DNA of 64,000 bases from Streptomyces sp. NBC_00162 (GCF_024611995.1 NZ_CP102509.1:62001-126000); one strand, 5' to 3'. Counted from the first letter of the stretch, positions 9,436 to 18,722 are shown. The notes: generated from the sequence alone by a model not told the origin. A program made the numbers and translations.

Positions 9436-10820
9436 GCGGGTACCCCGTTCATGGGCGACCGTCGGGTGGGGATCGGTGATCGGGCTACCGGGGCCAGCTC
9501 GACTCGTGATCCGTCGGTGGCGTCGTGCGTCGCGCGCTGGCGGGGTGGTGCCCACCACGACGCGAGGTGCGGGGTGAGGACGGCCGTGATCTCGTCGTCC
9601 GGGTGCAGGTAGCCCTTGCTGTCTTGTTGTGCCGTCCATACTCGGACTGCGGATCGGGGGTAGGCGGGATTGATCCCTATTTCTCCCTTGGGGATGACTC
9701 CGTTGAAGGGGGTGGGGATTCCTTCGTTGTTCCAGTAGTCCCACGCCTCCAGCGCCTTGGATTTCTCGAAGCAGTGGTACAGGTGCTGGTAGCGGGGCAT
9801 GTACCGGATCTCGCGGAAGATCATCTGGCCGATCAGTCCGGGCGCGGCCTTCTGGAGCGTGCTGAGATCGGCGCCCTGGAAGGTGACCGCTGCGGCGTCC
9901 TGGGATGGGTGCAGCGCAGTTTGGGCGAACAGGTGGGACAGTCGTCGCCGGACGTAGTCGGCGGCTCCTGGGCTGAGATGCGGTTCTATGCCGTCGATGA
10001 GCTCGATGAGCCGGTGATGGCGTGGATTGAAACGGGCTAGGTCGAACAACTGGTCCATGCCGTCCACGGCGGCGAAGGCGAGCCTCTTGTAGAGCCAGTT
10101 GTTCAGCTCTCCTGCCTGGGCGTAGGTCTTGGTCTCCGGAGTAGCGGAGTGGAGCATCAGGTATTCGGACAGAACCTCGAAGTAGAGGTAGCCGAGGAAC
10201 GGCACGTGGGCCACGGCGTCGGACAACTGGTCGATGAACTCGGGTGCCGGAGTGGCACGGCCGGCGGCGTTGCGCAGGGCGACGTCGAGGAACACGGCCG
10301 CGGCGCGCAGCCCGGCCAGCACGGCGCGCTCGAGATGGTCGTTCTCGGCCGGGGTGAGGAAGCTCTGGTAGCGCCGGTAGGTACGCAGGTGGATGGCGCC
10401 GAGATGCAGGTAGTCGACGCCCTTGGGCCGGATCAGGGCGTCCGGGGTGACCTCGAAGATCATGGGCTTGGTGGAGGGCTTCGTCCGCAGCAGGTAGGCA
10501 CCGAGGTTGTGGGGGCGTAGTCCCTCGCGCTGACTGGCGAGAGGCGAGCAGTACAGGGCTCCGACCAGGCATCCGGTGGAGACGTGCAACTGCCGGCTGG
10601 TGCGGATGGCGTCGATGTCCCTGGTGACGTGCAGCAGGTACATCGGCTTTCCGCTGACGAGCGCTTCGGCCATGGCGTTGTATCGGATCAGCCAGCCGTT
10701 GGGGGTTGAGCGTTCCAGGTAGTGGCGCCAGTCGCTCTCACTTTCCGCCAGCGAGGCAGGAATTTGACGCTGCGCAGGCATGGTGTAGTCCGTGTGGGCG
10801 TGTTCCCATTCGTCGCGCAA
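9432..10820 (-). CDS. Unrecognised conserved-looking 462-residue protein of the glycosylation island
   Basis: TTG 10820 is taken as the start because GGGAG lies upstream; an ATG at 10782 would give 449 residues but has no ribosome site. No signal peptide or membrane segment. The N-terminal part (YLLHVTRDIDAIRTSRQL, then GCLVGALYC and HNLGAYLL) loosely recalls ADP-ribosyltransferase or RES-type folds, without a catalytic motif I can defend. The middle is helical; the last 50 residues are basic and disordered. Translational coupling to the glycosyltransferase suggests a shared pathway. Function unknown. Confidence 0.6.
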   Translation of the reverse strand: MRDEWEHAHTDYTMPAQRQIPASLAESESDWRHYLERSTPNGWLIRYNAMAEALVSGKPMYLLHVTRDIDAIRTSRQLHVSTGCLVGALYCSPLASQREGLRPHNLGAYLLRTKPSTKPMIFEVTPDALIRPKGVDYLHLGAIHLRTYRRYQSFLTPAENDHLERAVLAGLRAAAVFLDVALRNAAGRATPAPEFIDQLSDAVAHVPFLGYLYFEVLSEYLMLHSATPETKTYAQAGELNNWLYKRLAFAAVDGMDQLFDLARFNPRHHRLIELIDGIEPHLSPGAADYVRRRLSHLFAQTALHPSQDAAAVTFQGADLSTLQKAAPGLIGQMIFREIRYMPRYQHLYHCFEKSKALEAWDYWNNEGIPTPFNGVIPKGEIGINPAYPRSAVRVWTAQQDSKGYLHPDDEITAVLTPHLASWWAPPRQRATHDATDGSRVELAPVARSPIPTRRSPMNGVPA

Positions 10821-10872
10821 GAGAACTCCCGGGGATGGAGGATCGGCAGCGGGTCGAGGGGATCTCGAGAAG

Positions 10873-12130
10873 CTAAAGAGTCTCGACGTTCACTCCGGAA
10901 AGGCGGTTCCGGCAGTCGAGAACATAGGTCGCGTATTCCTCGATCATCGGGAGGTCGAATCGGGTGTGGTCCATGAGCAGCACCACGGCGTCAGCGGCCG
11001 CGACCTCCTCCGGGCTCGCATCGACCCGGGGGACGTTCAGCTTGGTGTCGTCGCCGTCCGGGATGTTGGGGTCGGCGCCGCGGACCTGGGCGCCGAGGTC
11101 GGTCAGGAGTTCGGCGACACGTGCCGAAGGTGAGTTGCGGAGGTCGGTGGCGTTGATCTTGTAGGTCAGGCCGAGCAGCAGGATCCGGGATCCGTTGACG
11201 GGCGTGCCGCGCTTGTCGAGTGCTTCCACGAGACGCCGGACGACGTAGTCGGGCATGTGGCGGTTGATGTCGTCGGCGAGTTCCACGAACCGGAAACGGG
11301 TGCCGAGCTCCCGGTGGACCTTCCAGGAGAGGTACAACGGGTCGACCGGCAGGCAGTGTCCGCCGATTCCCGGCCCTGGGGTGAACCGCGTGAAGCCGAA
11401 GGGCTTGGTCGCGGCGGCGTCGATCGCTTCCCAGATGTTCACGCCAAGGGAAGCGGCCAGCATGGCCATCTCGTTGACCATGGAGATGTTGACGAACCGG
11501 AAAGTGTTCTCGATCAGCTTGGCCATCTCGGCGACCTTGGTCCCGGACACCGGAACCGTGGTCTGAAAGATGCCGTCGTAGAAACCCTTGATCACATCGA
11601 GTGATTTGGCGTCGATTCCGGACACCAATTTCGGCGTCCCGTGGAACGACCAGCGCTTGTTCCCCGGAGCGATACGCTCGGGACTGAAGCCGGCCAGGAA
11701 GTCCACCCCGCCTTTGAGGCCCGAGGTCTTCTCCAGGATCGGTAGCAGCAGTTCCTCGGTGGTGCCGGGATAGGTCGTGGACTCCAGGACCACCGTCGCG
11801 CCGGGGCGAAGGTGCTCGCCCAGGGTCCGGGCGCAGGACTCGATGTAGGTCAGGTCGGGCACGCCGTCCCGCAGCGGGGTCGGCACGGTGATCACCGCGA
11901 TGTCGAAGCCCGGCCAGCGCGGCAGCGTCGACGGTCGCTGAGTAGGCCCCTGTGTCCAGGACCGCGCGGAGTCGCGAGGAGGCCACGTCCTCCACGTAGG
12001 ACTGGCCGGCGGCGAGCTGCTGGACGCGGTGCGGGTCCACGTCGTAGCCGACGGCACGGTGACCCACCTCTGCGGCGCGTACGGCCAGTGGAAGCCCTAC
12101 GTAGCCCTGGCCAGCGACAACTATCTGCAT
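10873..12130 (-). CDS. Nucleotide-sugar (UDP-HexNAc/UDP-glucose type) 6-dehydrogenase
   Basis: About 418 residues from ATG 12130 with GGAG upstream. It starts with the NAD-binding GQGYVGLPLA. Family motifs are SPERIAPGNK, KLIENTFRFVNI and GPGIGGHCLPVDP, which holds the catalytic Cys; the GIGGHC form points to the WecC/TviB branch (UDP-ManNAc or UDP-GlcNAc dehydrogenase) rather than plain UDP-glucose dehydrogenase. It oxidises C6 of an NDP-sugar to a uronic acid using two NAD+. The frame changes near 11906-11912 (DAAALAG then FDIAVITVPTP), apparently one extra base. Divergent from the GT2 gene with 66 bp between. Confidence 0.8.
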
Positions 12131-12196
12131 GGCAGCTCCTACTCGATTGCGGTGCTTGAATGGACCGTCGTTCCTGGTCTGGCAAGGAGAAGCGCT

Positions 12197-12970
12197 GTGC
12201 CCCTGGTGTCTGTCGTGATGCCCGTGTACAACTCAGCAGCCACCCTCGGCGCAGCCGTCCGATCGGTGCTCACGCAGACCCACAGTGACCTGGAGCTGCT
12301 GGTCACCGACGACCAGTCCTCCGATGGCTCCATGGACCTGCTCCGCGAGTTCTCCGAGCAGGATGAGCGCGTCCTGCCGGAGTCGGCACCCGAACGGGGC
12401 GGTGCGGGCCGGGCCCGCAACCTCGCGATCAAGCGGGCCCGCGGGGACTACATCGCCTTTCTCGACAGCGACGACATGTGGCTTCCGGAGAAGACCGAGA
12501 AGCAGCTCGCCTTCGCTGCGGAGACCAGTGCGCCTTTGACGTTCACCTCGTACTTCAAGATGGACGCCGACTACGACGGCGAGAGCACCGACTGGATCCC
12601 GAACGGGCGGGTGGTCCGTGCGCGGGAGCACGTGGACTACCGCGCGATGCTGGTCCAAGACCACATCGGTGCTCTCACCGCCATGTACGACCGCAACGCC
12701 TTGGGCACGAGGCTGATGCCGGAGATGCTCAAGCGCCAGGACTACGCCCTCTGGCTGTCGATCATGCGGGACGGCGCTGACGCCCGGGGCCTGGCTGAGC
12801 CGCTTGCGGTGTACAGGGCCCACCAGGCGGGATCGCTGTCCTCCAACAAGATGTCCTTGGTCAAGTACAACTGGTCGCTGTACCGCGAGCACGAGCATCT
12901 GTCGGTCCCGCGGTCGACGCGGGCGCTGGCCGGCGCTGTGTGGCAGTCGCTGCGCAACTCGCGCATCTAG
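12197..12970 (+). CDS. Glycosyltransferase family 2 (GT-A)
   Basis: 257 residues. GTG 12197 follows AAGGAGAAG, and the GT2 signature VSVVMPVYNSAATLGAAV begins three codons later, so upstream in-frame starts are rejected. The metal-binding DxD is AFLDSDDMW, and the acceptor side has MLKRQDYALWLSIM. It makes an inverting glycosidic transfer from an NDP-sugar. A shared promoter region with the divergent dehydrogenase suggests coordinated control. Confidence 0.82.
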   Translation: MPLVSVVMPVYNSAATLGAAVRSVLTQTHSDLELLVTDDQSSDGSMDLLREFSEQDERVLPESAPERGGAGRARNLAIKRARGDYIAFLDSDDMWLPEKTEKQLAFAAETSAPLTFTSYFKMDADYDGESTDWIPNGRVVRAREHVDYRAMLVQDHIGALTAMYDRNALGTRLMPEMLKRQDYALWLSIMRDGADARGLAEPLAVYRAHQAGSLSSNKMSLVKYNWSLYREHEHLSVPRSTRALAGAVWQSLRNSRI

Positions 12971-12976
12971 ATCCGT

Positions 12977-12999
12977 GCACGGGCCCGGGGGCCCGGTGC
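12977..12999 (+). terminator. GC-rich hairpin after the GT2 gene
   Basis: A nearly perfect inverted repeat (GCACGGGCCC paired with GGGCCCGGTGC) lies seven bases after the GT2 stop. It probably terminates that transcript; the convergent dioxygenase gene ends 108 bases further on. Confidence 0.5.
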
Positions 13000-13106
13000 G
13001 CGACCCTGCCCGGGGTGCCCGACCGGGCCCACTCCGTGGCCGTGCCGTGTGCTGGGGGGCTGGATCCGGGGGCGGGACTCGGTGGGTCACGGGTGCCGTC
13101 GGCCGG

Positions 13107-14018
13107 CTACGCGGCCGAGCCGACGCTGGCCGGCGCTCGCAGGAACAACTGGAGGAGCAGGCGCCGGTCGGCGGCGGGGACGGTCTCCTGGCCGCTGTGG
13201 AGCGCCTCGCGGCCGTGCAGGAATCGGCGCTGATTCACGATGAGGTAGTCCCCGGGCTGGAGCATGAAGGAGACCTGACCCCGGACGAGCTCCTCGGCGA
13301 GCTCCCGGGCGGCGTCGGCATGCGCCTGGCCGAGCTTGGACCGCTCCAGCATCTTGGCGGTGAACCGGACGAACCCCTCGCCCGGGTCGGAGCCGTCCAG
13401 GATCGGAAACGGCGTGTATTCCTCGCCGACGCCGTGCAGGTCGAAAAAGGTCCCGTAGGTGTAGGCCGTCTCGGCCAGGAGCGCGCGGCTGTTCTCCGAC
13501 AGCCGCGCCACCGCCGCGTGGGCGTCGGAGAGGATGCTGGGGCCGCCGCCGAGCGGGTCGGCACGGACGCACAGGAGCGTGGTGTAGTCCGGGGGCAGGG
13601 TCCCGTTCACCAGGTCCATGTGGAAGGCGTTGTACCCGATGCCGCTGGACTTGCCAGGGTCTTTGTCGACCTTGACCCCGATGTCCTTCCACAGGGGCCA
13701 CCGCGGGAAGGGCGAGAAGGGGACGGCCACCTGGGCCGCGAAGGCCGTCGCCAGCCGCAGGAACCGGTCGTCGTCGCTCCCCAGCGCCTTGGCGAGGTTC
13801 CCCAGGCGCAGCACGGCGCATCCGCCGCCCTCCCCGGTCAGCGCGTGGCGCAGGGTAGCGGCGGTCTCCTCGAACCGCGGGGTGGCCATCAGCTCGGTCC
13901 GGTACTCCTCCATGGCGGACTTCGCCAGGGACGAGCCGTCCAGTTTCCACGGCGGGAGAGGAAGGTCGATCAGAGCGGCTTCGAGTTCGCTCGGGATGTC
14001 GATGAACACGCGGAGCAT
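13107..14018 (-). CDS. TauD/TfdA-like Fe(II)/2-oxoglutarate dioxygenase
   Basis: 303 residues from ATG 14018. The iron facial triad is visible: H-x-D in NAFHMDLVN, the distal His in RRFLHGREAL, and the 2-oxoglutarate-binding Arg shortly after in LLLQLFLR. The layout resembles clavaminate synthase/arginine beta-hydroxylase-type enzymes, which hydroxylate amino acids or peptides, but the substrate is not evident. An in-frame extension to 14228 is proline/arginine-rich and lacks a ribosome site, so it is not counted. It is convergent with the GT2 gene and may tailor the same product. Confidence 0.75.
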   Translation of the reverse strand: MLRVFIDIPSELEAALIDLPLPPWKLDGSSLAKSAMEEYRTELMATPRFEETAATLRHALTGEGGGCAVLRLGNLAKALGSDDDRFLRLATAFAAQVAVPFSPFPRWPLWKDIGVKVDKDPGKSSGIGYNAFHMDLVNGTLPPDYTTLLCVRADPLGGGPSILSDAHAAVARLSENSRALLAETAYTYGTFFDLHGVGEEYTPFPILDGSDPGEGFVRFTAKMLERSKLGQAHADAARELAEELVRGQVSFMLQPGDYLIVNQRRFLHGREALHSGQETVPAADRRLLLQLFLRAPASVGSAA

Positions 14019-14390
14019 CCTGTCTCTTGGGGTCTTCGGGGTGTTGCTCGGGTGCTGCTGTCCTCCGGGCGCCGAAGGCGGTCCGACAGCAGGTGGGTCT
14101 CGTCGGGCCGTGGGGCCTCGGGGTCGTGCCTGTCGCCAGGGTCTCCGGAGCTGGCGGTGTGTCGCGGGCTGTTCGAGGTGGGTGCCGGAGTCGGGTGGCC
14201 GCCCTCGCCCGTCTGCGTACCGATCCATGCCGGTGGCCTCCTGCTGTGTCGCGCGGGGCCGTGCGCCCCGGGCGAGCCGCCGGTCGGACAGGCCACCCGC
14301 AGAGCACGGGCTCGTCAGCGGTGCTCCGGCGCGTCCTCTCGGTCGTGCCTGCCGGCACGAGGACGTAGGCGCGGTCGCCGGTGAAGTCGG
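14019..14390. other. Gap with no supported gene
   Basis: About 370 bases between the dioxygenase start and the next gene's end. Several frames are open, but none has a ribosome site, a recognisable domain or a convincing start. It probably holds the dioxygenase promoter; no clear promoter boxes were seen. Confidence 0.4.
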
Positions 14391-14806
14391 TCAAGAGGGA
14401 GCCCCGGGCCGGGATTCTGGCCGGTGACGGCGCGGGCCTACAGGCGCCGCGCTGCCGCCGGAGTTCAGGAGGCGGGGAGAGTGCGGGATCCACAGCGGCA
14501 GGCCCGCGCGTGTAGCCCGTGCTGCCGGTCCGGGGATGAAGCTGTCCGCCGTGTCGTTGGCCGGCCTGCGGGACGGCTGTGCTTCGGCGGCTGCATGGTC
14601 CGGGATGGTGATCGAGGAGCCGACAGGGGTGGCACCGTCGGCCTGGTCGGCGCAGGAGAGGGCGAGGACGGCCAGGCCGAGCACGTTGCCTGTCGTCAGC
14701 AGCAGTCCGGCGATCGTGTTCCCGTCCGGCCGCCGGGCGTGCGGCGCTTCCGGGGCGGGCTGAGGTGGGTGGGGCCGTGTAACTCGCCCCAGTCGTCGGT
14801 GCTCAC
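14391..14806 (-). CDS. Small probable membrane or exported protein, frame-broken
   Basis: GTG 14806 overlaps the stop of the ATPase gene (GTGA), so it is probably co-translated. The first 25 codons (STDDWGELHGPTHLSPP) and the downstream part lie in different frames; one extra base around 14730-14750 joins them. The downstream part carries a hydrophobic helix (AGLLLTTGNVLGLAVLAL) ending near a Cys, then a proline/alanine-rich tail. G/C-ending codons support translation. No family recognised; low certainty about the N-terminus. Confidence 0.4.
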
Positions 14807-15234
14807 GACGGCGCCTTGTCGGTGGTGAGTTCGACCCAGACCTGCTTGCCGGTGGCGAGCCGATCGCTGCCCCAGCCGGTGGCGAGCTGGTCGATGAGCT
14901 GGAGCCCGCGGCCGGCTTCGGCGTCGGCATCGGGGACGGCGGGCGCCGGAGTGGCGCGGCTGGTGTCGGTGACGACGATGCGTACGCGGTCGGGTTGGCG
15001 GGTGACCGAGACACCGACCCGGCCGGTGCGGGTGTGCCGGATCGCGTTGGTGACGAGCTCGGACACAATCAGCCGTGCGTCGTCGACTAAGTGGTCGAGG
15101 CCCCAGGTGTGGAGATAGAGCGTGACGTCACGTCGGGCGCGAGAGGGTGCGGTGTCGCGAGGCGGGTAGCCGTCGCTGTAGCGCTGGGGTCCGGTGGGTG
15201 CTGCTTCCACGTCTTCAGGCAGGGCGCCGGTCAC
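14803..15234 (-). CDS. RsbW-like ATP-binding protein (HATPase_c_2)
   Basis: 143 residues. The GHKL N box is LIVSELVTNAIRHTRTG, followed by VVTDTSRATPAP and the G box GRGLQLIDQLATGWG. This is the short orphan anti-sigma/serine-kinase-like ATPase abundant in Streptomyces. The GTG start at 15234 has only a weak ribosome site. Divergent from the DUF5753 regulator at 15717; such ATPases often sit beside XRE-DUF5753/DUF397 pairs. Confidence 0.8.
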   Translation of the reverse strand: MTGALPEDVEAAPTGPQRYSDGYPPRDTAPSRARRDVTLYLHTWGLDHLVDDARLIVSELVTNAIRHTRTGRVGVSVTRQPDRVRIVVTDTSRATPAPAVPDADAEAGRGLQLIDQLATGWGSDRLATGKQVWVELTTDKAPS

Positions 15235-15560
15235 CGGCCAGCCCTGCCAGCGTCGGGGTTCTGTATGACCGGAGCGATGAGTCCGTGGTGGAGCGGGCTG
15301 GTGAGGCCGTCCGTGGCGGGGGCCGGGCGGCGGCTACGGGGAGTGCAGTGGTGGTGCTCTGGCTCATGGGGTGGCCTCGGCGAGTTGGGAGCGGGTGTCG
15401 GGTTCGGTCTCGCGTCCCCGACGGGGGCGCGAGGCCGCTCTGCCGGGCCATGCTCGAGCCCGGCCGTTCACGGGCCGCGGCGCCTTGCCTCAGCGTGATC
15501 ATCAGCTGACACATGGTCACGGCGTCACGTTGGAAGAATGCACCCGATGACGCGATACCT

Positions 15561-15592
15561 GCAACCATTGCAGCCAAACTCGCAATGATTGC
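15561..15592. promoter_or_regulatory. Paired 11-bp palindromes, candidate operator
   Basis: GCAACCATTGC (15561-15571) and GCAATGATTGC (15582-15592) have centres 21 bp apart, two helical turns. The second is a perfect palindrome around its central base. They lie in the 480-bp space between the divergent ATPase and XRE-DUF5753 genes, which otherwise shows no gene. Confidence 0.5.
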
Positions 15593-15716
15593 ATGGACGT
15601 TCGATCGACTTCCGATCCCCGGTCCGGGCAGACTGACCCGGAAAGAGGACGCTCCACCCCGGAAGGGAAGATCCCACCCGCATCGACCGGCCAGCCCGTA
15701 GAGAGGTTCAACTTCC

Positions 15717-16596
15717 GTGCCCACACCGCCGCTTGTGCAGACCGTGCGCAGACGCCGTCTCGGCAGCGCGCTGCGGAACTTCAGGAAGAACTGCCGGCCA
15801 TACCTCCGACAGCGCCGCCCAGGCAGTCGGCTGGGACGGCAGCAAGATCAACCGGATCGAGAACGCCAAGGCGCACCTACCCATCAAGGACGTGAAGCCG
15901 CTTCTGGAGGCGTACGGGGTCACCGACGAGACGGTAGTCACCGCCATGGAGGAGCTGGCCAGGGACGCCAACAAGATCGGCTGGTGGAGCAACTACGGCG
16001 ACCTGCCCGAGACCAACTACAAGGACTACATCGGCCTGGAGGAAGACGCAGAGTCCACGCGGATCTACCTCCCCGGCCTGCTCCCCGGCCTGCTCCAGAT
16101 CCCGCATTACGCCCGCGAGATCATCACCGCGACCGCCATCACGCGGACCGCTGGTGAGGTCTCCGCTCTCGTGGAGATGCGCAAGAAGCGCCAGGCCATC
16201 CTCACCGACACCAGCCGGCCGGGCGGGCCCCTCGATCTATGGGCGGTCGTCCACGAGTCCACCCTGCACTACCGCTCCGCGACCCACCCTTCGCTGATGC
16301 GCGAACAGCTGCGCCACCTGCTCGACATGGCCGACCGCCCCAACATCACCATCCAGGTGATGCCGATACTCACCACCCCGCACCCCGGGATGGTGGGCCC
16401 GTTCCACATCGTCAGGTTCCCCCACCCCTGGCCCACCGTGATCAGCGTGGAAACCATCCGCGGCGGGACCTTCGCCGAGGGCACCGACGACGTGAAGGTC
16501 TACGAAGCCGCCTTCGAGCGGATCGTGGCCGCAGCGCTCCCGGTCGACGACTCCCGGGAGAAGATCAAATCCATCATGGAGGAAGCCAGGTCATGA
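15717..16596 (+). CDS. XRE-family regulator with DUF5753 effector domain
   Basis: About 293 residues. The start at GTG 15717 (GAGAGG upstream) gives PTPPLVQTVRRRRLGSAL, the usual N-terminus; the frame shifts near 15790-15797 and continues as AGHTSDSAAQAVGWDG, completing the HTH. The DUF5753 domain follows (IYLPGLLPGLLQIPHYAREI, then PNITIQVMPI and GPFHIVRFP). Members regulate small partner proteins, often DUF397, and sometimes antibiotic production or sporulation. The stop overlaps the DUF397 start by ATGA. The shift looks like one extra or two missing bases. Confidence 0.85.
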
Positions 16597-16811
16597 CCGA
16601 CACGAACAGGCTGTACGCCACCGACCTGCCCGAGACGAAGTGGCGCAAGTCGTCGTTCAGCGACGGCGGCGAGCAGTGCGTCGAGGTCGCCGACCTCCGG
16701 CACACTCGCGGCCGTATCGCCGTCCGCGATTCGACAAGGCCGACAGGCCCAGTTCTCACCTTCACACCGGCCGCGTTCTCCGCCTTCCTGCCCCACGCAC
16801 TGGCAGCCTAA
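16593..16811 (+). CDS. DUF397 domain protein
   Basis: 72 residues. WRKSSFSDGGEQCVEVADL, then IAVRDSTRPTGPVLTFTPAA is the full DUF397 signature. The ATG overlaps the upstream stop, so it is co-translated with the DUF5753 regulator, its usual partner and probable target or co-factor. Confidence 0.9.
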   Translation: MTDTNRLYATDLPETKWRKSSFSDGGEQCVEVADLRHTRGRIAVRDSTRPTGPVLTFTPAAFSAFLPHALAA

Positions 16812-16931
16812 CCGGCACCACTTCAAAGGCCCGGATGCCCCCAGCCCGCAGCGCGGGGAAATCCAGGCCTTTCCTGTCTGGCCGCCGGCCATCCGACCAC
16901 ACGCCACTGGCATCACACTCCAGTCAGCCCT

Positions 16932-16953
16932 CCACGGAAGTTGAGCCAGAACC
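16932..16953. repeat. Solo 22-bp insertion-sequence-like terminal repeat
   Basis: It matches the right terminal repeat of the 142-bp MITE at 50484-50625 except for one base (CCACGGAAG instead of CCACAGAAG, then TTGAGCCAGAACC). No partner end was seen nearby. It sits just past the 3' end of the DUF6292 gene. Confidence 0.6.
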
Positions 16954-16963
16954 TCGTTCTCAC

Positions 16964-18001
16964 CTACGTAGCCACGGGACCCCTACGGGGCGAGGCCGCG
17001 AAGCAGTTTGGGCACCCGTGTAGGTTCCGGCCGGAGTTGGGGGCCAGATAGCAGATGCCCTCGCCCGCCGGGCGCGCGCCGGTGTCCTTGCGGATCGGGT
17101 GGCGCCGGCTCGTTGCTGTACGCCAGCCGTACCGCTCATCCCACACCAGCGCAGGCACAGCAGCCTGACCGGGAACGAGCTGGATGGCAGCCGTGAGTGC
17201 CCCACCCTCCAGCTCCACCACATCTACCGCGGCGGGCTCTGCAAGGCCGGCCTTCACAAGCGCGTCTGCCACCGCCTGCAGATACGGGCGCACCTCCCAC
17301 ATGCGCAGCTCTGCCTCCGCCGCAGCCAGGGCCCGGCGCCGGGCGATCACGGGGTAGCCGAGGCGCTCGGCGGCTTGCTGCGGATCCAGGCGCGGATCAC
17401 CCTCGAGAAGGTCGGCGATCCGGCGGCCTCGCAGCACCGCGAGGCTCTTCATAGCCGTGGTCATCGCCACCCCCAACTGCTCCACAACTGCAGCCGCGGT
17501 GAGCGCCGGGTCGGCATCCAAGAGCTCCACGGTCCGGGGCAGGATCTGGTCACGCGGCACCATGTCGCCGCTCCCCCGCGGCCGGCCGCTGCCGTGCCGC
17601 ACACCGCGCCCCGGACGCGAGTCACGGAAACGGCGCACCACCCCCCGCGGCCAGTGCTCCACACCGCCGACCACCACCAGGTGCTCAGCCACCGCCGGAT
17701 CGCGCTTGTAGGTGTTCCACGCGCTCACCCCGACGTTCAACTCCTGCGCCGCCTCATGCCGGTCCAGCAAGTCCTCGTCATCCTCACCCGCAGGAAGCGC
17801 CGGCACCGACTCGCCGGCGAAATAGGCCGCCGTCTGCTCCCCGTCCCACAGCAGCGTCTGCGCCTTCGGCGAACTCACCGGATCGGGAAACCCCGTCGCG
17901 GCGTAAGGCCTGTTGTTCCTCAGCGTCCCCACTGACACCCCCAGCGCCTGCGCCAGATCGGCAACCGACTGCACACGCTCGCGACGACCGGCACCGATCA
18001 C
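16964..18001 (-). CDS. Multi-HTH DNA-binding protein with C-terminal DUF6292
   Basis: 345 residues. Three HTH-like blocks appear: SVADLAQALGVSVGTLRNN (11-30), then HEAAQELNVGVSAWNTYKRD and LTAAAVVEQLGVAMTTAMKS. The C-terminus (RPYLQAVADALVKAGL, LVWDERYGWRTATS) matches DUF6292, found on actinobacterial mobile elements. The gene lies beside a 200-bp pyrimidine tract and six 12-bp repeats, which makes it a candidate binder of that region; this is inference. The start codon (ATG 18001) lacks a strong ribosome site. Confidence 0.6.
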   Translation of the reverse strand: MIGAGRRERVQSVADLAQALGVSVGTLRNNRPYAATGFPDPVSSPKAQTLLWDGEQTAAYFAGESVPALPAGEDDEDLLDRHEAAQELNVGVSAWNTYKRDPAVAEHLVVVGGVEHWPRGVVRRFRDSRPGRGVRHGSGRPRGSGDMVPRDQILPRTVELLDADPALTAAAVVEQLGVAMTTAMKSLAVLRGRRIADLLEGDPRLDPQQAAERLGYPVIARRRALAAAEAELRMWEVRPYLQAVADALVKAGLAEPAAVDVVELEGGALTAAIQLVPGQAAVPALVWDERYGWRTATSRRHPIRKDTGARPAGEGICYLAPNSGRNLHGCPNCFAASPRRGPVAT

Positions 18002-18153
18002 CCCAAACCCCTTCCAGAACAGCCTCAGCCGCAGGAACCGACCCGCAGCAGCAGAGGAGAGAACTGTAACCGCACATCTGTCATTACCGGGCCGTTCCAG
18101 CTACCCTGACAACGTGACTGCGACAGCGGTCCTCCGCAGTCGTGAGCCTTCCA

Positions 18154-18202
18154 GGCCGGCGCCCTTGCCACCCGCCACGGCGGAAGTGGGCGCCGGCCTT
18201 TT
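18154..18202 (+). terminator. Strong intrinsic terminator
   Basis: A perfect 11-bp stem GGCCGGCGCCC/GGGCGCCGGCC followed by TTTT. On the plus strand it would insulate the downstream repeat region from upstream transcription. Confidence 0.75.
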
Positions 18203-18375
18203 GCGCGGTCCTCGCCCCCTCCCCGCTGACCGCACCCAGGCTGGTATCACCTACCCCGTCTGAGGGTGGTGTGTACGACGTCGCAGCAAGGACGTAGGGA
18301 CCGCGCCGTGCAGAGTTGGTTCGAGGCAGCGGCGGCCGACTGTAGCGAGCGGGCCCCGCCCCATCGATTTCACCA

Positions 18376-18598
18376 GCGCCTCACCACGCAGCCCTCCCCC
18401 TTCGTTTCCCTCATCCCTTACCTCCACGCGGCCCTCTCCCCCTTCTCCCTCCCCTCGGTTCCGTTCCCTTCCCCGTCTCTCCTCCGCCTCTCACCCCGTC
18501 CCTTCCCCTCAGCCCTCACGCCTCCTGCAACCCGCTCTCTCCCACACCTGCTCTCCTCTCCCCCACCCTCCCTACCTATAAGTCCGTCTAGTCACCAG
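18376..18598. repeat. Polypyrimidine tract of about 220 bp
   Basis: The plus strand is almost entirely C and T; a sample line (18421-18480) has 8 purines in 60. There is no conserved-looking reading frame. Such strand asymmetry can form triplex or unpaired DNA and is unusual in Streptomyces. Confidence 0.7.
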
Positions 18599-18635
18599 CT
18601 GCACTTCGGGGTCTGACCAGGCGAAATGCAGCTGG
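18595..18635. repeat. Inverted repeat beside the pyrimidine tract
   Basis: CCAGCTGCA (18595-18603) and TGCAGCTGG (18627-18635) are perfect complements with 23 bases between them. They separate the pyrimidine tract from the 12-bp repeats. Confidence 0.5.
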
Positions 18636-18650
18636 CCCGCGGAAGCCGCC

Positions 18651-18722
18651 TACCCCTTTGCTTACCCCCATGTTTCACCCCATGTCCGCCCCATTGATTA
18701 CCCCCTTGTTTATCCCCCGTGG
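18651..18722. repeat. Six tandem 12-bp iteron-like repeats
   Basis: Six adjoining units of exactly 12 bases: TACCCCTTTGCT, TACCCCCATGTT, TCACCCCATGTC, CGCCCCATTGAT, TACCCCCTTGTT, TATCCCCCGTGG. Consensus TACCCCCWTGTT. The minus strand is open through them but with A/T-ending codons, so I regard them as non-coding binding sites rather than protein repeats. Confidence 0.75.

Noticed and set aside
14019..14228. N-terminal extension of the dioxygenase
   Set aside because: Arginine/proline-rich, no ribosome site, and the family starts at the ATG at 14018.
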